The notes beneath the pieces are model-generated. The model ran no database searches. It worked only from the letters and a program-made list of their open reading frames with translations, and had not been told where the DNA came from. A program made the translations under genes and the position numbers. Below, in pieces: positions 15,556-24,822 of a stretch of DNA of 64,000 nucleotides; within the stretch, counting starts at the first letter, position 1, and each line of letters starts with the position of its first letter. Origin of the DNA: FACHB-T130 sp042747725 (GTDB lineage: Bacteria > Cyanobacteriota > Cyanobacteriia > Cyanobacteriales > FACHB-T130); the NCBI RefSeq assembly GCF_042747725.1, contig NZ_JBHZGO010000108.1, forward strand, positions 1 through 64,000. Reading direction: 5' to 3'.

Positions 15556-16626
15556 ATGACCATTACTCCTCCTTCTAATGCCCTTGAGTCGCTGGAATCA
15601 GACGTAGCCGATCTAATTCACCAGCTGCCGAAGCTGAAACATGGGAAATGGATACAACGGGCGCTGTCAGTGCTGGTGCGACTGGCTGGGGAGGAAATCG
15701 ACCGGCTGGACTGGAAAATCTTGAGCGCTTCTTTGCAAGATATGGAGCGGGCATTTCAAGTTTTTTATCCTTATCGGCACGTCCGCAAAGTAACGATTTT
15801 TGGTTCGGCTCGCGTTGCGCCCGATAGTCCCGAATACCTCATGGCGGTTGAGTTTGCTCGGCGTGTCACCCAGCTGGGTTATATGGTGATGACGGGTGCC
15901 GGTGGAGGGATTATGCAGGCGGGAAACGAAGGCGCTGGAGCTGAAAAATCGTTTGGTTTGAATATTCAGCTACCTTTTGAACAGGGAGCAAACCCGTTTA
16001 TTGAAGGCGATCGCAAGCTGATTCCTTTTAAGTATTTTTTCACGCGGAAGCTGTTTTTCCTGCGAGAAAGCGATGCGATCGCTCTGTTTCCAGGTGGGTT
16101 TGGCACCCAGGATGAAGCTTTGGAATGTTTGACGCTTTGCCAAACGGGCAGATATGGCCCCGTACCGATGGTATTAATTGACCGTCCTGGCGGCGATTAT
16201 TGGCAAGCATGGGATGCTTATATTCGCAAGCATTTAGTCGAACCCGGTTTAGTTAGTCATGACGATCCGAGTTTATACACAATTACAGATAACTTAGAGG
16301 TCGCTTGTGAAGCGATCAATCGCTTTTACCGGGTTTATCATTCCAGCCGCTATGTTGAGGATAAATTTGTCCTCCGTCTTAAGTCTGAAGTATCGGATGC
16401 AGAGGTTGAACAGCTGAATGCTGACTTCAGCGACATCTTGGTGAAGGGACGAATTGAAAAAACTCAGGCATTACCCGAAGAGGCAGTGGATGAAACATTA
16501 GATTTGCCTCGTCTAGTTTTGTACTTCAACCAACGGGATTTGGGGCGCTTGTACCAGATGATTTCTACAATTAACCGCATGGGAACTCCCCCACCCTATG
16601 TGGCAGCGCATCCAGAGCGCAAGTAA
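15556..16626 (+). CDS. LOG family protein (nucleotide phosphoribohydrolase-like)
   Basis: This 356-residue protein carries the two hallmark motifs of the LOG family, GAGGGIMQAGNEGA at about 114-127 and PGGFGTQDE at 179-187. The Rossmann-like domain spans about 70-265. LOG enzymes cleave nucleoside 5'-monophosphates, including cytokinin ribotides, to the free base. Older annotations call them lysine decarboxylases, which is not supported. N- and C-terminal extensions of about 70 and 90 residues are present. The natural substrate cannot be told from sequence. Confidence 0.9.
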   Translation: MTITPPSNALESLESDVADLIHQLPKLKHGKWIQRALSVLVRLAGEEIDRLDWKILSASLQDMERAFQVFYPYRHVRKVTIFGSARVAPDSPEYLMAVEFARRVTQLGYMVMTGAGGGIMQAGNEGAGAEKSFGLNIQLPFEQGANPFIEGDRKLIPFKYFFTRKLFFLRESDAIALFPGGFGTQDEALECLTLCQTGRYGPVPMVLIDRPGGDYWQAWDAYIRKHLVEPGLVSHDDPSLYTITDNLEVACEAINRFYRVYHSSRYVEDKFVLRLKSEVSDAEVEQLNADFSDILVKGRIEKTQALPEEAVDETLDLPRLVLYFNQRDLGRLYQMISTINRMGTPPPYVAAHPERK

Positions 16627-16716
16627 CCAGTTCAGTCAACCTAAGCCGTGTACGTTGAGTAACGTTGCCTGATTCGTGAACCGTATTGCATTAGCCATTA
16701 GCTATCCGGTAACTGA

Positions 16717-18525
16717 CTACTGACACCGATATAGCTGATAAGGAACCCCGATTCGGTAGTGCTGAGTGGAGTCAATCGTACAACTCGTTGGCTCGGCAAG
16801 TGCCAAATACTGGGGATAATCCACCAGCTTGAGTCCAGGGGCAACCACCCACAAGTTCAGCGGCGATTTTAAAGGAGTTGGGATGCCAGACAGATGTTGC
16901 CAAAGGGCATCATAACTAGGTTTCGCGTTTAAGAAAGCAAAGTAGGCTTTCTCTCCCTCCGGCTCAAAACTACCGACGCCAGGTGCCCGGATTTTATCGA
17001 CTGCCAGGGCAAAGCTTAACCCTAAAGCGACATCCTGGGAATCGTTGTATCCCACCACAACCATCAGGGGAACGGTCGGTTCTAAGTTCATGTGCTGGGC
17101 GACTCGCAGGGGGTTAAAGGGCTTTAAGAATGCCAGGTTAGAAACGACAAAGATGCTGCTGAGAAGGCAAACTAGCAGTAGAAATGAGGACTCAGGACTC
17201 AGGAGTAAGTATGGAGTGTTGCTTTGCTGCTGAGTCCGGGCATTTCCATCAGAATTTTCTTGTGCATCCTCACTCCGCAATTCTTTTACCGCAGTCCCGA
17301 TTGTGAGGATAGCTCCCAAAAGGGCGCACAAAGCTGGGTAATAGACAAAGTGATAGCGAGGGGCAATGGTGATGTCTTTGTCCAGCAGGTAGATAATGGC
17401 AAAGAATTGCAGCAGCACGCAAAGGGTGAAACTACCCAAGGTGAAAATTGCTGGGTAGGAGAGGGTGGAGAGGGTTTTAAAGCGACTTGGATTTGCTTGC
17501 GTGCGCCCTCCAGAGGTGGTTAATTGCCTCTTTACCTTAAAAGCATCAAAAATTTGCCATCCCAGCCAAAAGCCAAACAGAAGCATCAGCAGCCCCGATG
17601 GAATCGCCATCCATAGAGGCTGATCTTCTACGGGTAGCGCGATCGCCATCAGCAGCCAACCGATCAAAGTTTGATATAAAGGAGCAACATTATGGGGAGA
17701 CGGAAGCCAACTGGTTTCCGAACGTCCAGAATGTCCCAGCAGTACCGGCAACCAAGGCATAAAGCTGAGTAAAATCCCCAAGATTGTCAGACCCAGCGCC
17801 ACCCAAGTGTGAATTTTAAGCGATCGCCGCCGCTGGTAAAATATCGCTAGGAGCGTCACCAACTGCGCCACAAAAGCCAAGACAAAAAAGTAGTGGACGT
17901 AGAAGGCAATACTGTTGACAACGCCCCAGCCAAGCCAAACGCGCCATCTCGTTTGCCGATTCTTTTCCAGGTCTTGCTGAATTTGAATTAATCCCAGCAG
18001 TGCCAAGGTAATCAGCAGTATCGGTAGGGTATAGTGCCGTGCTTCTTGGGAAAGATAGACGCCAAAGGGGGAAACCGCCATAATTGCGGCGGTCATCAAA
18101 CCGGCGGCGGGAAAGAAGGCGATGCGACCCAGCCAGTATATTGCCGCGATCGCTCCTACTCCGAAAATCGCAGGTAGCGATCGCAAGTCAGTGCTGAGGG
18201 AAGAGTGCTGATGGCTGAGTATTTTTAGCCAGCCGTGCATCAGGCAAAAAAATAGGGGAGGATGGGTAGACTGAGTCGCAAGTGTATGAGCAATTTCAGC
18301 ACAGCTAACGTCTGGCTTCAGGGTAAAAATTTGCTTTAAGGTTGATAGGGGAAAAACTACGTTGAGCGGGACATCATCGTAAGTACGTCCCAAACTAAAT
18401 AACGCTGTAATCACCTCATCTAGCCACAACGGTTTCAGGTCAAGATGCCAAAACCGCAAAGCAGCGCCCAAGACAATTACCCCAGCTAGCGCTAAATAAT
18501 GTAAAAAGAACTTTAGGCGATTCAT
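16717..18525 (-). CDS. GT39-type membrane glycosyltransferase
   Basis: The protein has 602 residues with about ten membrane helices. The first extracytoplasmic loop holds LWLDEV (about 33-38), the acidic catalytic-site signature of PMT/ArnT-like GT-C enzymes, which use lipid-linked sugars. The soluble C-terminal part (about 475-602) would face the periplasm. The acceptor is unknown. A loop around 415-447 includes SPESS and is encoded by repeat-like DNA (GAGGACTCAGGACTCAGGA at 17186-17204). It is divergent from the helicase gene. Confidence 0.85.
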   Translation of the reverse strand: MNRLKFFLHYLALAGVIVLGAALRFWHLDLKPLWLDEVITALFSLGRTYDDVPLNVVFPLSTLKQIFTLKPDVSCAEIAHTLATQSTHPPLFFCLMHGWLKILSHQHSSLSTDLRSLPAIFGVGAIAAIYWLGRIAFFPAAGLMTAAIMAVSPFGVYLSQEARHYTLPILLITLALLGLIQIQQDLEKNRQTRWRVWLGWGVVNSIAFYVHYFFVLAFVAQLVTLLAIFYQRRRSLKIHTWVALGLTILGILLSFMPWLPVLLGHSGRSETSWLPSPHNVAPLYQTLIGWLLMAIALPVEDQPLWMAIPSGLLMLLFGFWLGWQIFDAFKVKRQLTTSGGRTQANPSRFKTLSTLSYPAIFTLGSFTLCVLLQFFAIIYLLDKDITIAPRYHFVYYPALCALLGAILTIGTAVKELRSEDAQENSDGNARTQQQSNTPYLLLSPESSFLLLVCLLSSIFVVSNLAFLKPFNPLRVAQHMNLEPTVPLMVVVGYNDSQDVALGLSFALAVDKIRAPGVGSFEPEGEKAYFAFLNAKPSYDALWQHLSGIPTPLKSPLNLWVVAPGLKLVDYPQYLALAEPTSCTIDSTQHYRIGVPYQLYRCQ

Positions 18526-18616
18526 GTTTTTCCGTTGTCAGTTGCTAATTGGTAAAAAGTTTTAAGTGTTAAATTTTGAGTTTGGAATTAAAGAATTCTC
18601 TTGTAACTCAAAACTC

Positions 18617-18669
18617 AGACGCGATCGATCGCGTCTCTACTCAAAACTCAGACGCGATAAATCGCGTCT
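18617..18669. repeat. Two palindromes repeated every 33 bp in a divergent promoter region
   Basis: A perfect 20-base palindrome AGACGCGATCGATCGCGTCT (18617-18636) and a near-copy AGACGCGATAAATCGCGTCT (18650-18669) are separated by the shared spacer CTACTCAAAACTC. They lie between the divergent GT39 and helicase genes. They could be operators or simply a mobile repeat. Confidence 0.75.
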
Positions 18670-18708
18670 CTACAAGCCATTAGCTGTTTAGCCAGTCTTC
18701 CATTAGCC

Positions 18709-21174
18709 ATGAATGACGATAATCTAATTCACCCAGATGGTACAGCAGCCCAAATGGTGCCGGATTTGGCTCAGCCGTCGCTGGCAGCAGTGCGCGAACA
18801 GGCAATGCAGCGACTCCGCAATGGGTTGCGAGCGGGGCAGCAAAGCATGGCTGACTGGCGAGGCGGCCCTTTAGCGGTTTCTGCCGTACCCGGTGCAGGT
18901 AAATCTACCGGGATGGCAGTAGCGGCGGCGTTAGCGATCGCTCGTTACCAATTGCATACTCGACGCTATTTAGTCGTTGTCACCTTTACTCGCTCGGCGG
19001 CGGCAAATATTAAAGCCAAGATTCGCCAGTGCCTGCGGGAGGATTTGCGACTACCGCAAACTGGCTTTGTTGTCCATACGTTGCACGGTTTGGCACTGAA
19101 TATTGCCACCCGTCATCCAGAGCTATCGGGTTTGAATTTGGAAACTGTAACTTTGGTTTCTCCGAACCAAAGTCACCGCTTGATTCGGGACTGCGTAGAG
19201 CGATGGATGTCCCACAATCCTGGGCGCTATTCCACGCTGTTAGAGGGATGGCAATTTGATGGGGAAGAAACCGAGCGGTTGCGCCGTCAGGCAGTTTTAC
19301 GCACCGAAGTCTTGCCAAGTCTTGCCAACACAGTAATTCACGAAGCAAAAAGCTCTGGATTGTTACCGGAGAATTTGTGGGAACTCGCAAGACAGACGCC
19401 GGATGATTATGGAATTTTGAGCGTAGCTGCCGGGTTGTACGAGCAATATCAAGCTTTATTGCGATCGCGCGACTTGATCGACTACGACGAAATGATTCTC
19501 GGTGCCCTGCGGGTGCTGCAAAACGAAAGCGCCCGCCAACTTTGGCAAAACCAAGTCTTTGCCGTCTTTGAAGATGAAGCCCAAGACTCTAGCCCCCTCC
19601 AAAGCCGACTGTTAGAAATTCTCGCCGCTCAACCCGCGAACAATTCCCCAGTCCTCAACTTGGTGCGCGTGGGAGATCCCAACCAGGCGATTAACTCCAC
19701 CTTCACCCCCGCCGATCCGATTTACTTTCGTCGCTTCTGCGAAGCCTGCCAAGCCCAGGAACGCTTGGCAACGATGGATCGCGCGGGTCGGAGCAGCCAG
19801 ACAATTGTTGACGCCGCGAACTTCGTCCTGGAGTGGGTGAATCGCACCTATGGGAGGAGCCGAGAGTCAGTGGTAGGGGCAAAGCATTCGGCGGATCGAT
19901 CTGGGCAACAGGCGACCCATTCAGATGCGAATGCTTCGCCCATCCAGCAGTCAAAATCCCCCCAAAACCCAACCGAACTTCCCTTTCGTCCCCAAACAAT
20001 TCTTCCCGTTGACGCTGGCGATCCCCAATCTGACGCCAACCCCGAACCAACGGGTCGAGGATTGGAAATCTACACCCCCCGCGACATTTACCACACCGTC
20101 CAGTTGATCGGAGAACGGACGATCGAATTATTTGAGAAAAATCCCCAAGGTCGGGCGGCGGTTTTGGTGCGGGAAAATCGGCAAGCCCGATTTGTGGCTG
20201 AAAGGCTGAGTTATCTGCATCAGCACCAGATTGAGGTGTACGATGTTTCCCAGAGCGATCGCCACTCTAACGTCCCCACCGAAATCCTCGCCCTCCTGCA
20301 ATTTCTCGATCGCCCCCACTCCCCCGACTACATAAAAGCCGCACTAGAAGTACTCGTACAGCGCCAGCTGATTCCCACCCAAGACCTCAACGCCCTCGCC
20401 ACCTTTCCAGAGCAATTTCTCTATCCCGGCCCTCTCGACCCTCCCCAAACGCCACCCGTGCATCAGGCGGGGCGGTACTGTCGCAGTTTGCTTCGCGCCC
20501 GCTTGGAACTGCCACACTACCAATTGCCAACCTTTCTAGCTCTCACCTTAAAATACGACCCGTCCGAATTGGCCACAGCGGATAAATTAGCCGAACGTAT
20601 CGCCCAGCAAACCTACGGCAACAGTTCCATGAGTTCCACCCTGGAAGTCTTAAGCGAAATTGTGAATTCCGAACGCTTTGAACCCGTAGAAACTGAGGAC
20701 ACAGACGCCCGCTATATCCGCGCCGGTCAACTCACCATCATCACCATGCACAAAGCCAAGGGACTGGACTGGGATTATGTCTTTATGCCGTTTTTGCACG
20801 AAGATAGCATTCCCGGCAGTCCTTGGGTGCCCACAGCCGCCCAATTCCTGGGCGATTTTACCCTAGCAGAGGTCGCTAGGGCACAGATTCGCGCCAGTCT
20901 CCACGGTCAATATCCCTTACCCCCAGCACCCGCAGCCTGGGAACAAGCGGGACAGCTCAAAAACGCAGAGGAATTCCGCCTCCTCTACGTGGCGATGACA
21001 CGGGCGAAGCGCTTACTCTGGATGGCAGCTGCTCAAAAAGGACCTTTCCGCTGGAACACTTTCAACTGGAATAATCAAGACAATTTACAGGAGAAAAAAC
21101 CGTGTCCGGTGATACCAGCGTTGAAGAGTCGCTTTCCTAAAGCGGTGGTTGCTTTGTCTAGGATGCCGAGTTAA
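18709..21174 (+). CDS. UvrD/Rep-family ATP-dependent helicase
   Basis: This 821-residue SF1A helicase has Walker A PGAGKST (61-67), motif Ia FTRSAAANIK, motif II FEDEAQDSS (about 287-295), motif III-like RVGDPNQAI, motif V ITMHKAKGLDWDYVF (about 678-692) and motif VI LLYVAMTRAKR (about 757-767). It should translocate on single-stranded DNA and unwind duplexes during repair. Residues of about 387-413 are an insert encoded by a palindromic repeat. The end overlaps the oppositely oriented PEP-CTERM gene by 17 bases. Confidence 0.94.
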   Translation: MNDDNLIHPDGTAAQMVPDLAQPSLAAVREQAMQRLRNGLRAGQQSMADWRGGPLAVSAVPGAGKSTGMAVAAALAIARYQLHTRRYLVVVTFTRSAAANIKAKIRQCLREDLRLPQTGFVVHTLHGLALNIATRHPELSGLNLETVTLVSPNQSHRLIRDCVERWMSHNPGRYSTLLEGWQFDGEETERLRRQAVLRTEVLPSLANTVIHEAKSSGLLPENLWELARQTPDDYGILSVAAGLYEQYQALLRSRDLIDYDEMILGALRVLQNESARQLWQNQVFAVFEDEAQDSSPLQSRLLEILAAQPANNSPVLNLVRVGDPNQAINSTFTPADPIYFRRFCEACQAQERLATMDRAGRSSQTIVDAANFVLEWVNRTYGRSRESVVGAKHSADRSGQQATHSDANASPIQQSKSPQNPTELPFRPQTILPVDAGDPQSDANPEPTGRGLEIYTPRDIYHTVQLIGERTIELFEKNPQGRAAVLVRENRQARFVAERLSYLHQHQIEVYDVSQSDRHSNVPTEILALLQFLDRPHSPDYIKAALEVLVQRQLIPTQDLNALATFPEQFLYPGPLDPPQTPPVHQAGRYCRSLLRARLELPHYQLPTFLALTLKYDPSELATADKLAERIAQQTYGNSSMSSTLEVLSEIVNSERFEPVETEDTDARYIRAGQLTIITMHKAKGLDWDYVFMPFLHEDSIPGSPWVPTAAQFLGDFTLAEVARAQIRASLHGQYPLPPAPAAWEQAGQLKNAEEFRLLYVAMTRAKRLLWMAAAQKGPFRWNTFNWNNQDNLQEKKPCPVIPALKSRFPKAVVALSRMPS
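19872..19945. repeat. Palindromic repeat carried in frame in the helicase gene
   Basis: Arms GGGGCAAAGCATTCG (19876-19890) and CGAATGCTTCGCCC (19928-19941) form an imperfect inverted repeat of a type common between cyanobacterial genes. It is translated in frame without a stop and codes for a polar loop between helicase motifs. Confidence 0.75.
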
Positions 21175-21907
21175 TCTGCTTTTTTTGTTGGCGCTTGAGT
21201 CTTGAAGTTGCACCGAAAGCACCAAATGCCAGTAAACCCAATACAGAACCTGGTTCGGGAACCGAAGCGGTTTGAGTGGCGGTTAGATAACTAAGGTTGT
21301 CAAATCCCCATGAACCTGAATCGTTAGTGAAATCTACAACTGCCCGTTTTACAGGGGTTCCGCTGTAGGTAAAAGTAGTGCCTAAAACACTATCTCTAAT
21401 CGGGGAGGGAAACTCATCGATGAGTTCTTCATCCAGAGTCAACTCGCTAATACCAACAGAAGTGAAGTCTTCGTCAAAGAGTTGGACGGTTAATTTGGGT
21501 ATAGGCTGAAATTGAAAATCCCCTAGCTTCGCCACGTCGAACATAATATTAGAGGTAGACATGGCGAAGTCAAGTGTTAACATTCCCAGCGCACCGATTT
21601 CTAAGACGGGGGGTGATAAATCAAGTCGAGCAAATGCTCCAGGAATGCCTGTTAAACCTCCGAGATTCAATTTTCTGACAACATTGTAGGTGGCAGCAGT
21701 TGAGTCTTCTCCATTTACTTTAAAGTCGAATGTAACGCCCTTAACACTTAAATCATCTACTGGTTGAGTCGGCAACTCATCAAAAGTTAATGTGGTTAAT
21801 GTAGCAGCTTGCACGCTTTTAGGTGCCATCAGTGCAGATAAGGAAAAGCAGACTGTGCTGAAGACTAAGGCTGAAAGTGTTTTTCTGAAGGTAGCCATAC
21901 AAGCCAT
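21158..21907 (-). CDS. PEP-CTERM sorting domain protein
   Basis: The 249-residue exported protein has an N-terminal signal peptide (hydrophobic core about 10-30, cleavage near SVQAA). The C-terminal sorting signal starts VPEPGS at 216, continues as a short hydrophobic helix and ends in a basic tail (RLKRQQKK). PEP-CTERM proteins are processed by exosortases and often belong to the extracellular matrix. The middle is a beta-rich domain (FDELP, YSGTPVKRAVVDF) with no enzyme motif. Two in-frame starts four codons apart cannot be separated. Confidence 0.92.
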   Translation of the reverse strand: MACMATFRKTLSALVFSTVCFSLSALMAPKSVQAATLTTLTFDELPTQPVDDLSVKGVTFDFKVNGEDSTAATYNVVRKLNLGGLTGIPGAFARLDLSPPVLEIGALGMLTLDFAMSTSNIMFDVAKLGDFQFQPIPKLTVQLFDEDFTSVGISELTLDEELIDEFPSPIRDSVLGTTFTYSGTPVKRAVVDFTNDSGSWGFDNLSYLTATQTASVPEPGSVLGLLAFGAFGATSRLKRQQKKQINSAS

Positions 21908-22144
21908 TTCTCAAAAATTGTAGAAGTTGCGAGTGGGGATGGGTAAAAGTGGAAGGCGATGTGGAATGCGATCGCTATCTATCTATAAACAGTCAAAATT
22001 GCATACACTCTCACCCCAAAGACTGATTAAAGTCATTCTTTAAATTGACACGATCGAGTTGTACGGGTTGCTTCAGATCGATCGGGAGCGCAAGTATAGC
22101 AATAGACCATTGGGCACGCGGTAGCGATCGCATAGGGTAAAAAA

Positions 22145-22618
22145 ATGATCAAATCAATGATGATTATTGGGGGCGTGACCTTATTAGTCGCGCTAGGAAG
22201 TCTCTTGTTTAGACCGCGCGATACTCAATGGGTCAAAAACTTGAACCGACCTAGTTGGCTTGTCTTTGAGCCTCTGATTCCGTTTATCTGGACGATTGTT
22301 TTTGCAGGCGGAGCTTTATCAGCAACCATAATTTGGGAACAAGATCCAGGTAGCCTGAAAACTTCGTTATTAATGGCACTTTATCTACTATTGGAAATTG
22401 TCACAGTCGCTTACATTCCTACCACGCTCAGACTCCGTAGTCTCACAGTCGGTACGATATTAGGGGGATCTGGCGCAATTTTAGGAATTCTTTTGGCATT
22501 GGTTGTATTACCTATTTCTGGATTAGCTGCTCTTTTATTACTCCCCTATGTGCTTTGGAGTCCGGTTGGAACTTATACGACTTGGGAGATGATTCAACTG
22601 AATCCTGAGTCTATATAG
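22145..22618 (+). CDS. TspO/MBR family protein
   Basis: The protein has 157 residues and five predicted membrane helices. LNRPSWLVFEP near residue 34 and LPYVLWSPVGTYTTWEM near the end are the family's typical Trp-rich segments. TspO proteins bind tetrapyrroles and other hydrophobic ligands and take part in stress responses. The sequence is more divergent than canonical TspO in helices 3-4, so the ligand is uncertain. Confidence 0.8.
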   Translation: MIKSMMIIGGVTLLVALGSLLFRPRDTQWVKNLNRPSWLVFEPLIPFIWTIVFAGGALSATIIWEQDPGSLKTSLLMALYLLLEIVTVAYIPTTLRLRSLTVGTILGGSGAILGILLALVVLPISGLAALLLLPYVLWSPVGTYTTWEMIQLNPESI

Positions 22619-22715
22619 TTGGGAGTTTCTAAGCTGGTTTCAAATCTATTTGTAAAAACGCGAATTTTGCGTCTCGACAGTCGGCGAAGGCAGACTTCGT
22701 TTGATAAAAGCTCTC

Positions 22716-22757
22716 GCAACTTCTGCCCCCCTTCAAAAAAAGGGGGGCAGAAGTTGC
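22716..22757. repeat. Perfect 17-bp inverted repeat between tspO-like gene and galK
   Basis: GCAACTTCTGCCCCCCT (22716-22732) and AGGGGGGCAGAAGTTGC (22741-22757) are fully complementary with an 8-base loop. The repeat sits 39 bases before the galactokinase start and inside an open frame that runs into galK, so that longer frame is not the gene. Confidence 0.9.
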
Positions 22758-22795
22758 GATTACGAACATCGCCAGGTACTTTCTCTCAACAAACC

Positions 22796-23857
22796 ATGAT
22801 GAATTTCCAACAAATATTCGGTACAGAACCAGAAATCGAAGCCAGCGCACCAGGACGAGTAAACCTACTAGGCGAACACACTGACTATAACGATGGATTT
22901 GTCCTCCCGACAGCTATCCCCCAAAAAACGACGGTACAATTGGGTTTTAGCAAAGATGAACAGCACCACTTTTACTCTGCGGAACTTGATGAAAAAGTAG
23001 ACGTTTTAGAAAGCAGTCATACGCCGTCTAGTTTCGCAAGTTATATATTTGGGTGTATCCGACTTTTAGAACAGGAAGGTAATACCATCGCGCCGATTAA
23101 TGTGTACGTTACATCCTCCGTTCCTATCGGTTCAGGTTTGTCTAGTAGTGCGGCGCTGGAAGTGGCGACTCTCAGAGGATTGCGATCGCTTCTTTCACTG
23201 ACTCTTGATGATGTGCAAATCGCCCAACTCGCACAGCAGGCGGAAATTCACTATGCTGGCGTGCAATGCGGGATTATGGATCAGATGGCGTCGAGCCTTG
23301 CTGACACCGATTCGATGCTGTTTCTGGACACGCGATCGCTGGAACGTCGAGTTCTTCCTTTCCCAAAGGGAGCAGAAGTTGTGGTAATCGATAGCGGCGT
23401 ACCTCGTACCCTGGCGGCAAGTGGCTACAACCAGCGACGTGCTGATTGCGAGGAAGCAGCGCGGTTGTTGGGAGTGAAGGCGCTCAGAGATATTACCGAT
23501 CCGCAAGCTGTAGAGTCTTTACCCGAACCGCTGCGGCGTCGCGCTCTTCATGTGGTTACAGAGGATAATCGGGTGCTGGAGGCGATACAGGGAGTCTCTG
23601 CGGAGCGCTTTGGCGAGTTGATGAATGCTTCTCATGCCAGTTTGCGAGACGATTACGAAGTTTCTGTGCCAGCGCTGGATACGCTGGTGAGGATGTTGCA
23701 AGAAACCCGTGGTGTATTTGGCGCACGCTTGACGGGTGCTGGGTTTGGGGGCGCTTGCGTTGCTTTGGTGGAGGTGGGGAAGGCGGAAGCGATCGCCCAA
23801 AACGTACTTCAACGCTACAACGGATCGGGCTACACCGGGCGGATTCTGGTTCAGTAA
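22796..23857 (+). CDS. galK: Galactokinase
   Basis: The protein has 353 residues from the start chosen here. GRVNLLGEHTDYN (20-32) is the galactokinase signature, PIGSGLSSSAA (110-120) is the GHMP-kinase ATP-binding loop, and the C-terminal GHMP motif includes TGAGFGGACV. It phosphorylates galactose at C1 with ATP, the first step of the Leloir pathway. The longer open frame starting at 22619 is rejected because its first 59 codons cover a palindromic repeat and carry no family similarity. No other gal genes are adjacent. Confidence 0.95.
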   Translation: MMNFQQIFGTEPEIEASAPGRVNLLGEHTDYNDGFVLPTAIPQKTTVQLGFSKDEQHHFYSAELDEKVDVLESSHTPSSFASYIFGCIRLLEQEGNTIAPINVYVTSSVPIGSGLSSSAALEVATLRGLRSLLSLTLDDVQIAQLAQQAEIHYAGVQCGIMDQMASSLADTDSMLFLDTRSLERRVLPFPKGAEVVVIDSGVPRTLAASGYNQRRADCEEAARLLGVKALRDITDPQAVESLPEPLRRRALHVVTEDNRVLEAIQGVSAERFGELMNASHASLRDDYEVSVPALDTLVRMLQETRGVFGARLTGAGFGGACVALVEVGKAEAIAQNVLQRYNGSGYTGRILVQ

Positions 23858-24027
23858 GGGTTAAGAGCGTTCTACACTTTATACACTAAGGGTAAGGGCG
23901 AGCCGCCATCATCGCCATCACATTGATGAACTGTTTTCCGGGGATGGCGATCGCTTCATCGGTTAAAAGTTGCCCGAATAAGCGATGTGAATTTCTCCCT
24001 AGCGATCGCATTTCAAAAGGGCAAACC

Positions 24028-24036
24028 TGCTATGAT
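24028..24036 (+). promoter_or_regulatory. Putative extended -10 promoter of rpmI-rplT
   Basis: TGCTATGAT fits an extended -10 element (TGnTATGAT) about 85 bases before the L35 start. No convincing -35 is seen. Confidence 0.4.
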
Positions 24037-24121
24037 TCTGCCTGAGATTTGAAATTTATAACTTGTCTAATCAGCCTAAATAGTGCTAACTTTATAGATT
24101 GTGTCGAATTAAAGACCATCC

Positions 24122-24319
24122 ATGCCTAAACTGAAAACCCGTAAAGCAGCGGCAAAGCGTTTTAGAGCCACCGGCAGCGGCAAAATCGTCCACCGCAAAG
24201 CCTTCAAAAGTCACCTGCTACAGCACAAGAGTTCTGACCGAAAACGGCGGATATCTAAAATGGCTCTGGTGCATGAACGCGATGAAGAAAATGTGCGCTT
24301 GATGCTGCCCTATTTGTAA
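24122..24319 (+). CDS. rpmI: 50S ribosomal protein L35
   Basis: A 65-residue, strongly basic protein with the L35 signatures MPKLKTRKAAAKRF near the start and SHLLQHKSSDRKRR in the middle. It belongs to the large ribosomal subunit. The gene is followed 98 bases later by rplT, the usual pairing. No infC gene lies upstream, unlike the classical infC-rpmI-rplT order. Confidence 0.98.
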   Translation: MPKLKTRKAAAKRFRATGSGKIVHRKAFKSHLLQHKSSDRKRRISKMALVHERDEENVRLMLPYL

Positions 24320-24360
24320 GGAAGCAATTTGCTTTCTGTGACGAGTCTCTAGTCAATTGC

Positions 24361-24388
24361 TAATGACTAATGACTAATGACTAATGAC
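24361..24388. repeat. Heptameric tandem repeat (TAATGAC x4)
   Basis: Four perfect copies of TAATGAC lie in the rpmI-rplT spacer. This is the class of short tandem heptamers known from cyanobacterial genomes. Confidence 0.9.
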
Positions 24389-24417
24389 CACCGATCAATA
24401 ACAACTAATAATTAGCC

Positions 24418-24774
24418 ATGACACGGGTAAAACGCGGTAACGTTGCTCGCAAACGCCGCAAAAAAATTCTCAAACTAGCCAAAGGCTTCCGAGGTTCCCA
24501 CTCAACTTTGTTCCGGACAGCCAATCAACAGGTAATGAAGGCGCTGCGTAACGCCTACCGCGATCGCAAGAAGCGCAAGCGCGATTTCCGCAGCCTCTGG
24601 ATCGTCCGCATCAACGCCGCAGCACGTCAGCACGGCATTAGCTATAGCCAGCTGATAGGCAAATTGAAAAAGGCGAATGTCCAGATTAATCGCAAGATGC
24701 TAGCGCAGATGGCTGTTCTCGATCCAGCTGGCTTTGACAAAGTGCTGCAACTAGCTACACAGGCTCAAGGGTAA
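24418..24774 (+). CDS. rplT: 50S ribosomal protein L20
   Basis: A 118-residue basic protein of standard length with MTRVKRGNVARKRRKKILK at the start and the conserved RDRKKRKRDFRSLWI block. It binds 23S rRNA early in large-subunit assembly and in some bacteria represses its own operon. It forms an operon with rpmI. Confidence 0.98.
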   Translation: MTRVKRGNVARKRRKKILKLAKGFRGSHSTLFRTANQQVMKALRNAYRDRKKRKRDFRSLWIVRINAAARQHGISYSQLIGKLKKANVQINRKMLAQMAVLDPAGFDKVLQLATQAQG

Positions 24775-24822
24775 AGGATGAAGGATGTAGGGCTTTGCCC
24801 TTCCCGAAGGGTGGGATGAAAG

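Noticed and set aside
22619..22795. N-terminal extension of galactokinase
   Set aside because: It covers a perfect hairpin repeat and family similarity begins only after the ATG at 22796.
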